Shown piece by piece: positions 1 through 10,535 of a DNA stretch of 64,000 nt (position 1 is the first letter of the stretch; every line of letters begins with the position of its first letter). Source of the stretch: Batillaria attramentaria (taxonomy: Eukaryota; Mollusca; Gastropoda; Batillariidae); the NCBI GenBank assembly GCA_018292915.2, contig JACVVK020000139.1, forward strand, positions 57,501-121,500. Direction: 5' to 3'. The position numbers and the translations under genes are program-made. The notes beneath the pieces were generated by a model, which did no database searches, was not told the origin of the DNA, and saw only the letters and a program-made list of their open reading frames with translations.

Positions 1-162
1 CGTCTGAAAGGATTTATTGACCACAAGAAGTAAACTAAAAATATAATCAGGTCAATGCCATCTGCTGTGAGCTCACAGCATCAACCATTTTAATCAACAC
101 ATAAGCGGAACTAAGTGAGTTCCATGGAGACCGTGAATAAACCTAATAACATTGAAAAACAA

Positions 163-183
163 CAACAACAACAACAACAACAA
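163..183. repeat. (AAC)n microsatellite
   Basis: About seven uninterrupted AAC units next to the 63-bp minisatellite. Confidence 0.9.
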
Positions 184-212
184 AATACATAGACCATGCA
201 CATTATAGGCTT

Positions 213-423
213 GATAAATGTTCCCACTTGACATTACAAAACAACACAAATACACAGACAATGTACATTATGGACGATAAATGTTCCCACTTGACATTAC
301 AAAACAACACAAATACACAGACAATGTACATTATGGACGATAAATGTTCCCACTTGACATTACAAAACAACACAAATACACAGACAATGTACATTATGGA
401 CGATAAATGTTTCCACTTGACTT
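213..423. repeat. 63-bp tandem repeat, about 3.3 copies
   Basis: Three nearly identical 63-bp units start near 213, 276 and 339, followed by a partial fourth. Because 63 is a multiple of three, both strands stay open across it, giving artificial 21-residue repeats. No coding signal otherwise. Confidence 0.9.
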
Positions 424-429
424 ATAATA

Positions 430-1700
430 CAACAACAACAGAGAAACAACTTTATCATCCATAGCGGCCTCTTTTTCTTTGATCTCTCCTGTGGAGTAAG
501 TGTCTGTATTGTACTAGTACTGGAAAAATCATGTGACACACAGCACGACATCACACGACAATCAGGCATCGTTCCCTGCCAGAAGGTTCTTTCTTTCGGA
601 CAGAAATAACAGAGATACAGCCTTTTTGGCAAAAACCAAAAACAAACCATCATAATCGATGAGCAAGTACATGTATTACTACTCTTCGGGGAGAACTCGC
701 TCCCTATGTCAACACCATCGACGACGAAACATTTTGACTCGGCATATCGGTGTTTCCGACTTCATAAACTCGTTGTTCAAGTACAAAACAACAGTAGCCT
801 GTACCTAGCAAGCACTCCTTACTCAAATTTCGGACAGTTTTTAACCACACTTATCAAAAGCCGTTCTCAAAAAGTTCAGTCGAAACTGGGGTCTCACTAG
901 TCATGGTCTCCTCTCTCGATGTGGCGTCCCCGATCACTCATGGGTTGCCCGGACTAGGGTCTCACCAACATGCATGCTGTTTACTGATTTGGCCGACCGT
1001 GGCAAGCCGGTCGGAAATACCGCTGCTCAAGTTCGAGACGGCAGCAGACTTGACCTACCAAACGCTGCGCTCTCAAATCAAAAAAAGTTTCAACGGTAGG
1101 AAACCCAAAACCTGTGACATAAAGCTGAACAGAGTCAACTGAGCCGGTCGTCTGCTATCCGCGCAGAGAGAATGGCAGCGGATTCGTTGTCTAGATAGAT
1201 CTCCGATTGAACAGAAGCTTCTTGAATCGTTTGAATCGTGCATGCAGTTATAAAATGTAGCTGTTGGGGGAAGGACACTTTAATCGGTGTACATGTACTA
1301 CAAATATTAGAATAAACACTCTAAAGCTTCATATTTCGTGAAGAATCGCGAAAGGAAGACTCCCGCTCGAACCCTAATCGTGCAAAGCGTGAACAGACTG
1401 AGCTGTGCTTGATCGGTTTCGCATTCACCTCGCAAATTTACATTTACTTGAAAGCGTTAACATGTTTGTCTGTGTCTTTAGTCGAAGTTTAGAACTTGTT
1501 TTTGTTTGGGTTTGAGTTCATGAGTGAATTGACACCGTCTTGCCAGCATAAAAAGGCGCACTTTTTCTGTCGGCGTCGTGCTCTGCCGACGTACAAACTC
1601 GTTCGTCTGCTATGTGCAGCCGCTGTCGACTGTCAGCGTTCAAAACTAAACGTTCAAAATATACCACAAACTGGCCTAAAAAAAAGGATGATAAAGCATT
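430..1700. other. No recognised feature
   Basis: Unique-looking sequence with only short open frames, no domain I recognise and no clear splice pattern. Confidence 0.4.
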
Positions 1701-1705
1701 TACAT

Positions 1706-1801
1706 CCCATCAAGCTGTGGTATACCGACGAGTATTTTGATCCAGACGCAATCAACGTGTCTTGAATCAAAATACTCGTCGGTATACCACAGCTTGATGG
1801 G
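1706..1801. repeat. Perfect 36-bp inverted repeat (hairpin)
   Basis: Arms at 1706-1741 and 1766-1801 are exact reverse complements separated by 24 nt. The arm contains GGTATACC. No target-site duplication or coding content was seen, so it could be a tiny foldback element or a structured RNA. Confidence 0.9.
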
Positions 1802-2005
1802 GAACAACAGCTAATTATGGGATGGGGCAGATTTTGCTGCGCGCAGCAGCAAGTTTTAGTGATACAAAACAAGACTGTGACGTTTCTCCAGACAATACAT
1901 ACTTTCACGCACACGGTGACGTAACAAAATCTGCGTCATAGACACCTTACGTGCACACGGTGCTCAGTGATGCATTCTTTTTGGCGGGAGTTGTGAGACG
2001 CGCGC

Positions 2006-2007
<2 letters not shown>

Positions 2008-2050
<43 letters not shown>
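2008..2050. repeat. (TG)n microsatellite
   Basis: Dinucleotide tract preceded by a short alternating CG stretch. Confidence 0.95.
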
Positions 2051-2054
<4 letters not shown>

Positions 2055-2564
2055 CGGATAAAACCATGGCTATCTCCTAAACCACCTCGTTGGGTTTTCA
2101 CTTTGATATGAAATGAGCAGTCACATTCTCCAGAGGTACCGTTCACGATTTTTCTCTTGCCGCATTTTTAGAAGAGTTATCGCCCATTTAAAGAAATCGG
2201 TCATGTTGCGTATTTTGACGAAAAAGGTGTTCAAATTCCTTCATTTTCTAGAATTTGGAAGTTCATCCAATTATACTGAATGGTTTCGTAGCACAGCTCT
2301 GTAGCTCTGACAGGGGTGATTCGCATATAAGGCCGACTGTCTATGAAAAGACTCCATCAAATTACTCATCATCCCGGCATATGACAGGAGTTACTGCACT
2401 GTTGTATCTTGAATATTAAGTATAACAGTGATTTTAGCTAAATGTATTTTTGTTTCAAGTTTCTGCAAGAAGCACCGGTCCAAAGAGTTTAAATTTTGCG
2501 ATTTCGTAAGTACATTCTAAAATATTCAAGTCCACGTTTCACCAGCCCTCTAGATTTTCCAGAT

Positions 2565-2865
2565 TTTAGGTAAAAATTAATTGAGCCAGGGAAGTCACAA
2601 CAGCAACAGGGAAATAACAAAACATGAACAAGGATGCGACCTGTGTAAGGCTGGCGTCAAATGTTTGGTTCACAGACAAAATCTGTAAATGTCGTCACTG
2701 TCTCCGACATTTTACCATCCCTGTAGATCGTCCAGGTTTTATGAAAAATTAATTCAGTCGGGGAAGTCACAACACCAAGAGGGAAACCACAAGACAGGAA
2801 CAAGCATCCTCTTAGTGTCAGACGACCTGCGTCAGTGAGGCTGACGTCAAATGTGTACTTCACGG
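2565..2865. repeat. Diverged tandem duplication, about 170 bp
   Basis: The stretch 2565-2675 is repeated at 2737-2865: both carry AAAAATTAATT, then GGGAAGTCACAACA and later TGACGTCAAATG-like text, with substitutions and a small insertion in the second copy. Confidence 0.7.
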
Positions 2866-2872
2866 AATTGAC

Positions 2873-2875
<3 letters not shown>

Positions 2876-2909
<34 letters not shown>

Positions 2910-2970
2910 CGATTCAAGATCTGCTCTAGCGTAGCGGGTCTAGTGCCTTTGGTAGGTCTTACACACTTGA

Positions 2971-2998
<28 letters not shown>
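2876..2998. repeat. (CT)n and (GA)n tracts in inverted arrangement
   Basis: A (CT)n tract at 2876-2906 is followed 65 nt later by a (GA)n tract at 2972-2997, so the pair can fold back. A poly-T run lies at about 3085-3104. Confidence 0.9.
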
Positions 2999-3001
<3 letters not shown>

Positions 3002-3179
3002 CAACAACTGAAAACAACAAACAACAGATAAAATGGCATGAAATTTGGAGAAACAACTTCATGGAATGGGGTCATTCCTCCTTGTTTTTTTTTTTTTTTT
3101 TTTTAACGCATTGACTTAAGTCTGTGACTTGTCAGCCGAGTTTGGTAAAATTGCACCCGATGCCGCTTGCGACAATGTA

Positions 3180-3320
3180 CGTCAAATCTGAATTAAATTG
3201 AACTGAATCAAATCGAATCAAATCTAACGAAACTGAACTGAAGTGAACAGGACTGCACTGTACTGAACCGATTTGAACTGAAATGAACTGAATTGAACTA
3301 AATTGAATTCAACTGATCAT
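3180..3320. repeat. Decayed (TGAAC/TGAAT)n pentamer repeat
   Basis: Low-complexity stretch of TGAAC, TGAAT and CGAAT variants just downstream of the copy A stop codon. Confidence 0.75.
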
Positions 3321-3338
3321 GTCGGCAGCAGCAACAGT

Positions 3339-3904
3339 TCAGGGCAGCCTTTTCTCGCAGATGTACTGCCTCAGATATCCTCCGGGCATGTCATCCAGTA
3401 GGTAGCCGCCATCTTGGTTATTCCTCAGCCCGATTACGTTCTGAATCAGCTGGTGGTTATTTGGCTCCCACTCTGCCCAGAATTCCCTGTCCACTATGGT
3501 GTCCAACCTCTGTCCGGTGACCCAGTGGAAGTCGTGTTGTCCGTCTGGCCACGCTGTGTCCCACATGTCCACTGGGCGGCTTGCTCCGATGTAGATGGTG
3601 TTTGCGGAGTCTAGTTAAACGAATGACGAATTGTTAGGATCCTAGGACACATATATATCATCAGTACTGTGGAAGCACTAAAGAATCTAGACATAAGGCA
3701 CAAACATGTATCATAGTTAAGTAAAGCTTAGTAAGTATAGCTCACCCTCCGGGGGGGGGGGGGGAGGGAGGAGCGTTAGGGTTGCCTCGTGGGAATGGTG
3801 CAAGAGACATGCCCTTTCATGAGAGCGCACGAGAAGTGAGCTTCGTGCAAACCCGCTTTTGTACACAAGTGTGGTATCAGTGACTCTAGATCAGTCCCTG
3901 TATC

Positions 3905-3952
<48 letters not shown>

Positions 3953-5298
3953 ACGAACCTGGATTTACGGCCATTGAGCGAATGACGATGTCCTTCTTGG
4001 CCGTGGTGTCCAAGGTGATGAGACTCGAACCCTGGGCCGTACAGGACGCGTTGGCCTCCAGCCACTTCCTCCGCTCCTCCATCAACTTCCAGCACAAGCC
4101 CGTCACACGGTCATAGGTAAAACCCTCCTCTCTCCTGCACCAGTCTGGCAAGCACAGTCGTGAAAGCAGGATTAGTGGGACAAAGATATGGCATGCACAG
4201 TCGTGAAAGCAGGATTAGTGGGACAAAGATATGGCATGGCATGGCATGGCATGGAATGGTGTGGTATGGTATTCCTCGCGACCTTGCGCGGCGTTAAACC
4301 TTAAATAACTAACTAACTATTCCTCGCGGCACATATCGACGTAGTGCCTCTATCAGGGCGGTATGTTAAGATGGACAAGCTCTAGTTTCTTCTTTTTCTT
4401 CTTCCTTTTCATTACCCCCCGGGGAGCCGGGGTGGCCGAATGGTAGAGCGTTGGACTTCCAATTCTCGGGTCGTGAGTTCGAATCCCGGCTGGGGCCAAA
4501 TATTTGTGCTGGCTTTTTCATTGTTGCCCCGTCTTTGATATCACCCGTATGTGGTGGAAAAGGACGTTAAACTCTCAAACACCCACCCCACCCACCCTCA
4601 TTACCCCCCGCTCCACCCCCACCCCCCACCGCTCCACTCACACACAATTTCCGGTTCCATAGTTTCAAGCTCACGGACTAACCAAGACTGCATAAAAATC
4701 ATGATATATTAGAACACGTGGAAACCAGATTAGAGCATTAAGGGGTGGTTTGAGACATTCTCTACATCTGCAGATCAGTCGTAACGTGGCTGTGCTTATC
4801 ATATCCCTGTCACGTGGCACAGTCCAATTTTCATACAAGGGAAAACAAAGATAAAAGATATAATAGAATCTGGTGATGGAAGGTTTATGAAAAGGAGGAG
4901 GGGGCGGGGGAGTTTGAAGAGAAAAGAAAAACTTTAAACTTCTAGTAATGACTGTAGTTTGCAATCCCGGAAAACTCTCAGTCTATCTGACTGAAAAACA
5001 CTGAGACCTTCAAATGTGAAAAAGAAAAGTTCTCTTACCAATGTGTGTAGTGAATGTGGCCATTCCGTCAGACGCGTTCTTGGAGACTTGAGAGTGAAAA
5101 ACCAGCGAATGAAGTTCACAAACTGACGACTGGAAACTGTAGACAAAAGAGTTACACCAGGGGCGACTACTGCACTTCTTCCCGCAAGAGCCACTGGTCG
5201 GGGCACTTCCGGCCTCGGAGTGAGAATCTAGTGTCACATCCGGTTTGTAGTCGTCCAAACTTTTGTCTCGCATCCAGAGAACATCAGCACAGGTGACG
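3339..5298 (-). CDS. PAN-like + C-type lectin secreted protein, copy A (5' end not found)
   Basis: Three minus-strand exons: 5298-5039 (PAN/Apple-like, 260 nt), 4144-3959 (first half of the lectin domain, 186 nt) and 3610-3339 (second half with stop, 272 nt). Lengths and phases match copy C exactly, and splice sites are AG/GT at each boundary. The PAN-like exon has the array motif RPWCNSFVY. The lectin part has the long-form cysteine pair (DWC, then TGLCW), then ASC and the terminal CEK cysteine, but lacks the usual inner disulfide cysteine near the WND position. It carries EPNN at the sugar/Ca site, resembling the EPN mannose-type motif. The intact frame suggests a functional protein; C-type lectins bind glycans or other ligands outside the cell. 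I did not find the expected 50-nt signal exon upstream to about 7 kb, so the gene may be 5'-incomplete or use another first exon. Confidence 0.85.
3905..3951. repeat. (CA)n next to a splice donor
   Basis: Begins within about 10 nt of the 5' splice site of the copy A lectin exon (donor at 3958-3957, minus strand). Confidence 0.95.
4149..4245. repeat. 44-bp tandem duplication plus (GGCAT)n
   Basis: GCACAGTCGTGAAAGCAGG and the following 25 nt occur twice in a row, then a short GGCAT array. It lies in the copy A intron right behind the lectin exon. Confidence 0.85.
4422..4598 (+). mobile_element. tRNA-derived SINE (family 1), full length
   Basis: tRNA-like head with A box TGGCCGAATGG and B box GAGTTCGAATCCC, then a conserved body ending in GGACGTTAAAC and a CACCCACCC tail. 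It is flanked by a 12-bp target-site duplication CATTACCCCCCG (4410-4421 and 4599-4610). Confidence 0.92.
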
Positions 5299-5456
5299 CT
5301 TAGAGAGAAATCGTTTCTTCTTTGAAAGTAAGTGTTCTTTGACGGTCTCAATGTTGAAATGACATGAATGAGTTTACAATAAAGTCCGTTACAATAAAGT
5401 CACATCAGTACAGGTGTCATCTGATACTGACTGGTCCTTCATGTTCCTCTCCGGCC

Positions 5457-5638
5457 TAGGAGCCGGGGTGGCCGAATGGTAGAGCGTTGGACTTCTAATG
5501 CTCGGGTAGTGAGTTCGAATCCAAACTGGGGCCAAATATTTGTGCTGGCTTTTTCATCGTTGCCCCGCCTTTGCGGATATCACCCGCATGTGGTGGAAAA
5601 GGACGTTAAACCCACAAACACCCGCCCACCCACCCTCC
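5457..5638 (+). mobile_element. tRNA-derived SINE (family 1), full length
   Basis: Same head, body and tail as the copy at 4422. A TCCGGCC-containing duplication flanks it. Confidence 0.9.
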
Positions 5639-6072
5639 TTTCCGGCCATCACGATGCACTGTGACAAGCGGTCTATTGTGACGATGACGATGATGACGAT
5701 GATGATGATGATGATTAGTAGTCGTAGTGTTACAACCGATACAACCCACCGCATCCGAGTCTGTCATACTACCATTATGTGAAACCCTAAAAATATGTAA
5801 TGACGTAACACTGTAGTAAGAGAAGGAAATATACTTACAGATACAGAGCACTCAGTGTCGATTACATTTTATTGAAATGATATGGTGGAAAATGAAGCTA
5901 GCAGTTACGTCAAACGAAAACTAATTACCTCCAGAAGATCAGGATGCACAAAAACAGCTCAGTCAGTTGCGACATGGTTCTCTAGCCAGCTTGGTTCTTG
6001 GGCGCTTCTAAATGATTTCGCTCTGTGGGAAGTTTTCCAAAGTGTTTTCATTTCAGTCATGTGACTGACTTG

Positions 6073-6076
<4 letters not shown>

Positions 6077-6142
<66 letters not shown>
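6077..6142. repeat. (CA)n microsatellite
   Basis: About 33 uninterrupted CA units. Confidence 0.95.
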
Positions 6143-6146
<4 letters not shown>

Positions 6147-6315
6147 GTAGCACTAGCAGGAAGGATCCCTTTCTTGATGTTTTCTTTAGGATGCTGATCT
6201 TGAGACAAGTTGCAACAATTCAATACTCAAATGCGATCGATATTGGGGGTAAATTTGCTATTCGTGCCGTCTGCTCAAACATTTTTGTTCCGGACCTGAG
6301 TAAATCCATTATGGG

Positions 6316-6928
6316 TTAAGGCCGTTCTTGCGGGCGGACTTTTGGTTCGCGAACTAGGTTCGAAGAGTACGGCGAACTAGGTTCGCGCACGTTGTTTCTT
6401 AACCGACCAAATACTTGTGCGCAAACCCTGGTTCGAAAGGTTCGCCGAACTAGGTTCGAGGTCTGCATAGCGTATCGTGGGAACCCCCGCGATCCTTTGG
6501 CCGATCCTGCGCTCTGATTGGCTGCTCGGGGAGAGCTGTTGTGCGCATGTACAAAGTTGAGGAAAATGGCGGACGGCATGGCGGCTATCGACTCACTTCA
6601 CATTTCCCTCTCTTGCGCTCTTTTCCTCTTTTCTCCTCTTCCTCGGCCTCCAAGAGTTCACTCAAAACAATAACTACCGCAAATGCCTGGTCGTCTCGAT
6701 CTACGAAGGCGGCCATTTTGGTTGTTTACGATTGTCTCAACTTCCGAGTCCGCCTTGTTCGGGCGATGACGTATGCATATCATTAACGGTCGGTTAAGAC
6801 AGAGAACTGGTTTGTCCGAACCTCTGTGACTACGTACGTGTGTGCGCTGGCCCTGTTCGTATACAATACTCAGTTCGCCGAACAAGTTCGCCGGACTGGT
6901 GGTTCGCCCGGTTAAGAACAGCCTTTAC
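6316..6928. mobile_element. Palindrome-rich MITE-like element
   Basis: The ends resemble inverted repeats: left AAGGCCGTTCTT, right AAGAACAGCCTT. The interior has many palindromic units of GTTCG/CGAAC type, such as GTTCGCGAAC and GAACTAGGTTCG. No open frame of note. The target duplication is unclear. Confidence 0.55.
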
Positions 6929-7289
6929 GGCTGCTTATCATTATGCCTCTCGCCACAATATCCACACACACACACACACACACACACGTCTTTCACATAC
7001 ATCTCACCACTGCAGATACAGACGGAATAAATCGATAGAACAGAAGACTGAATTGGGAAAGGCCTGACGGAAAAAAGTTGAATTTGAACTGAGACAGACG
7101 GTGTGGGCAGATTGCATAGTTAACTTGCTACTGACTCATCAGAAACTGACGCGCGCCGTTCCTGTAGTTGATCATTCAGCTTGTACAACATGCAGGTGGA
7201 CTGACTGAACTTAAAGACTTGAACAAGTTTGCCAGGTAGCCGGTCGCAGCCGGTAGACACTTGTGTCCGGTCTGGCGGTCGCCCGGGAG

Positions 7290-7330
7290 TGGGGAGGGGG
7301 GGGGGATGAGGGGGGGGGGGGCGGTCGGTG
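7290..7330. repeat. G-homopolymer tracts
   Basis: Runs of G; another long G run is at about 7505-7522 after a T run. Confidence 0.85.
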
Positions 7331-7926
7331 GGAGCCGGGGAGTTTTTCAATAAAGCAAAACCCGTTTGGGGAAACTAACACACAAACCCTGTTTCACAGA
7401 CTGTTACGAGCGTGGCTGTGTCTTTTGTTTGTGTTTTGTTTGTATGCTGAAAGATAACAGCTGTATTGTTTTTTTGTTTGTTTTTTGGTTGTTTTTTTTT
7501 TTTTGGGGGGGGGGGGGGGGGGAGATTGAGCAAGACGGAGAAGTTGTTACGTTAAGTTCATATTGTGTTTTAGTCATGCAAATCTGTTCCCCATGATCCG
7601 GAAGTATCTATTGTTTTCACGAGTATTCAAGAAGTGGTGAACTTGTTTTGACTGTAGCTTATTTCGCCTCGGGCGGCGGCCCGCATTTAGGATCAAGGGC
7701 TGAGTCGCTCGGAAATTTCGTGCAAATTTTTTTGTTATGACTTGTTTACGATTAAGAAGGTGTTATATAACGCGCCTAGGTTCGGCGGGCATGTACTCGA
7801 TTATTCTGGATTCTTTTTAAGTTTTAAAATAGTAATAAGGTGATTCACGTTCTGAGTTTTGATTGGTTCTTTTATAATAGTCGTCTAGAATGTGCTAGAT
7901 TGCTGTGACTGTATATTTGACCATGG

Positions 7927-8396
7927 CAAAGCCATGGTCTTGCCCCCCCCCCTTTCCCCTACCTCTCCCCTACCCCTCTTCCTGCTCTCTCCCTCATCCC
8001 ACCCAACAGAGAACTGTTTTTGCAGACCGAAGGCTGTCCGCTCCTCTGATTGCCCCCCCCCCCCCTTTTCACTTTTTTCGGGCAATGTCCTTTTCAGTGG
8101 CTCCCTGGTTCGTAAAGGTTTTTTTTTGTCTGCACAGCATCTGATCGCCCCCCCCCCCCCCCCCGCTGTTCACGTTCTGCGGGCAACGTTCCCCCCTCCG
8201 AGATTCTGCCCCCCCTCCCCCCCAACATCTTCCGGCGCCCCTGCCCTTACCACGGTAATAACACTATAGAATAATTCGACCAATACCAATAAAGCAGGTA
8301 GACACATCACGCGAGGGGAGTTTCATTTCATTTCATTTAAATTTAATGCTTCGTGATTTTTGATGAACATAATTATTTGTCTCATTTAGGCCAGAC

Positions 8397-8452
<56 letters not shown>

Positions 8453-8773
8453 GGGCGCCGGAAGATGTTGGGGGGAGGGGGGGCAGAATCTCGGAGGGGG
8501 GAACGTTGCCCGAAGAAAGTGAAAAGCGGGGGGGGGGGGGGGATCAAATGCTGCGTAGACAAAAAAACGACCAGGGAGCCACTGAAATGAAGGACATTGC
8601 CCGAAAAAAGTGAAAAGCGGGGGGGGGGGGGGGGGGGGGCGGGCAATCAGAGGAGCGGACAGCCTTCGGTCCGCAAAAACAGAAGTTCTCTGTTGGGTGG
8701 GATGAGGGAGAGAGCACTAAGAGGGGTAGGGGGAGAGGTAGGGGAAGGGAGGGGGGGCAAGACCATGGCTTTG
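7927..8773. repeat. Long foldback: about 320-bp inverted arms around an (AT)n centre
   Basis: Arm 7927-8243 is an imperfect reverse complement of 8450-8773, with the same order of landmarks (AAAGCCATGGTC, the homopolymer blocks, TTCCGGCGCCCCTG). The arms hold long C runs on one side and G runs on the other. The spacer contains (AT)n at about 8398-8448. Confidence 0.88.
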
Positions 8774-8910
8774 CCCCCCCTCTTGCCATAGTCACCTGAT
8801 TTTCCAGGGGGGGGGGGGCAAAAAGACACTCTTGCCCCCCCTGCTTGGGTACAGGGGGGGCAGCTGCCCCCCCCCCCCCCCTGCCCCCCCCCCCGGTTCC
8901 GGCGCCCCTG
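8450..8910. mobile_element. hAT-like nonautonomous element
   Basis: Terminal inverted repeats CAGGGGCGCCGGAA (8450) and TTCCGGCGCCCCTG (to 8910). CAGGGGCG-type ends are common in hAT MITEs. No matching 8-bp target duplication was seen. The left foldback arm ends with the same terminal motif at 8243. Confidence 0.6.
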
Positions 8911-10080
8911 AAGGGAAATACGTCACCATAGTACAGCGCCACCCATTTTCTTTTTCTTTTCCCTGCATGCATACGTGTGATTGTTTCTCCATTCCGCGAC
9001 CCCTCCCGTTTGGAATGGGATTTTTAAAGTGTCCCTGAACCCCCATTTTGAAAATTTTACGGCGGAAAGGTTGGCTATTTCTTAGTCCAATGCCGTTCTT
9101 TGCATGTTCGAAACCCGCACATGAAGCCGTTAATCCGCCTTAATGCACCGCTGTAGCAGACGACACGCGCCCGGTTCGCGCAAAAGGCTGAGCACGCGGC
9201 GGAAACAGCTGAAGCTGATGATGACGTCATCAGGGTTACACAGCAATGGCCGACGCGGACGCAAGTAGCAGAATCGCTCTGCCGTATCAATTCGAGCCAC
9301 AAAGACATCGTGCGCTCGAAGCAGTTGAGGATAAAGCGACGAACCGATTGTAGGAGGTTCCTTGTCCGAAACGGCCGACTGGTGAGTACTTTGGATCGAT
9401 CAGTGTTTCGTTTTACCTAGCCTGTTCACCCCCCTTCTCCCCTCTTCCGAACATGTGTTGTTTTGACCGACTTTCGTTCAGAATGTATCATCAGTCTTCA
9501 CTAAAATGGCAGTTGTGGAAACTGTTAGACTATGTTCAACCACTGCGATCTGCTCATCTCAAGAGCTATTTTGCTATCACTCGCGACGAGCGCATAAGAC
9601 TTTAGTAATAAAGTAAAGACCACCTGATTTGCATTCCTTTCTGTTCACAGGTGTGCCTGTCTACACTGCAGGGTATGGACCATAGAGGGAGAAAAGTTTT
9701 GCGAATTGCCTCGCATTTGGGACGAGGCAGAGAAACAGAGGTACAACATGGCAGTTGTTTTATGTTACAGTGCCACTGCATTGATATAGATTTAATGTGC
9801 TCAGAGCTCACAATCAGTACACTCTAACATGTCATGTTGAGGTGATGAATCATTGAATGTAATTGTTTCGTACGTTAGAATTTGGCAGATTCAATATGAT
9901 ATTGACATGGGCGCGGGAGGGGGGGGTGTGTGTGTGCAGAGTTTCTCGTGTTAGTTTCAGAAGTAATAGTGATAAAACATACAGATTACTTTGTACGGCA
10001 CTACTGTGCTAAGAATTGGATAAAATATGTTTTATGGGCCTGTCTGGCTTCCCTGCAAGGTTGACCTATCCAAAGGAATG

Positions 10081-10085
10081 GTCTA
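10081..10085. other. 5-bp target-site duplication of the Gypsy element
   Basis: GTCTA, repeated at 15363-15367 on the far side of the element. Confidence 0.9.
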
Positions 10086-10399
10086 TGTTGTAGAGATCGC
10101 GAAAAGTCACTGCATTTCGATGGAAATTTCTAGACCATCCCAGAACATGCGAGTGCAGTAACGTCAGCAGATTACGTGACCTCGGAAAGATTCCGTACTT
10201 GCCAGTATGTTACAGAATGTTCTAGATCTGACCTGTTAGTATATAAGCAGCACTGCACAGCGTTCTGGGTTCTTCCTCTTTCATGAGTTTGTTCTTGCGC
10301 ATCTTCTGTTAATAAAGTATTGGAGTTCTAGCCTGTTGTATCCCGTGTCTTCTCTGCGAGTGTACCGAGAGAGCGACATAGCAGGAGAAAAATACAACA
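10086..10399 (+). repeat. 5' LTR
   Basis: Contains a TATA-like TATATAAG near 10240 and AATAAAG near 10313, consistent with promoter and polyadenylation signals. Confidence 0.95.
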
Positions 10400-10535
10400 G
10401 AAATATTTGGCGTCGCCGACAGGATTCGACATTGATCTACCTACGAAGGGACAGTACTCTCCAGTACTCAAGAAACTCCAACTACAGAAGTTGCACCCCT
10501 TCAACTGTTGCAGCAGCGAAAATTGACGACTGACC

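Noticed and set aside
4431..4500. Apparent tRNA genes (also at 5459, 24013, 31926, 48074, 59007)
   Set aside because: Each continues into a conserved SINE body and most have target duplications; the anticodon arms are not convincing, so they are SINE heads.
5830..5880. Possible signal exon of copy A
   Set aside because: A donor-like CTGTAAGTA exists on the minus strand, but the nearby ATG is followed at once by a stop and there is no hydrophobic peptide.
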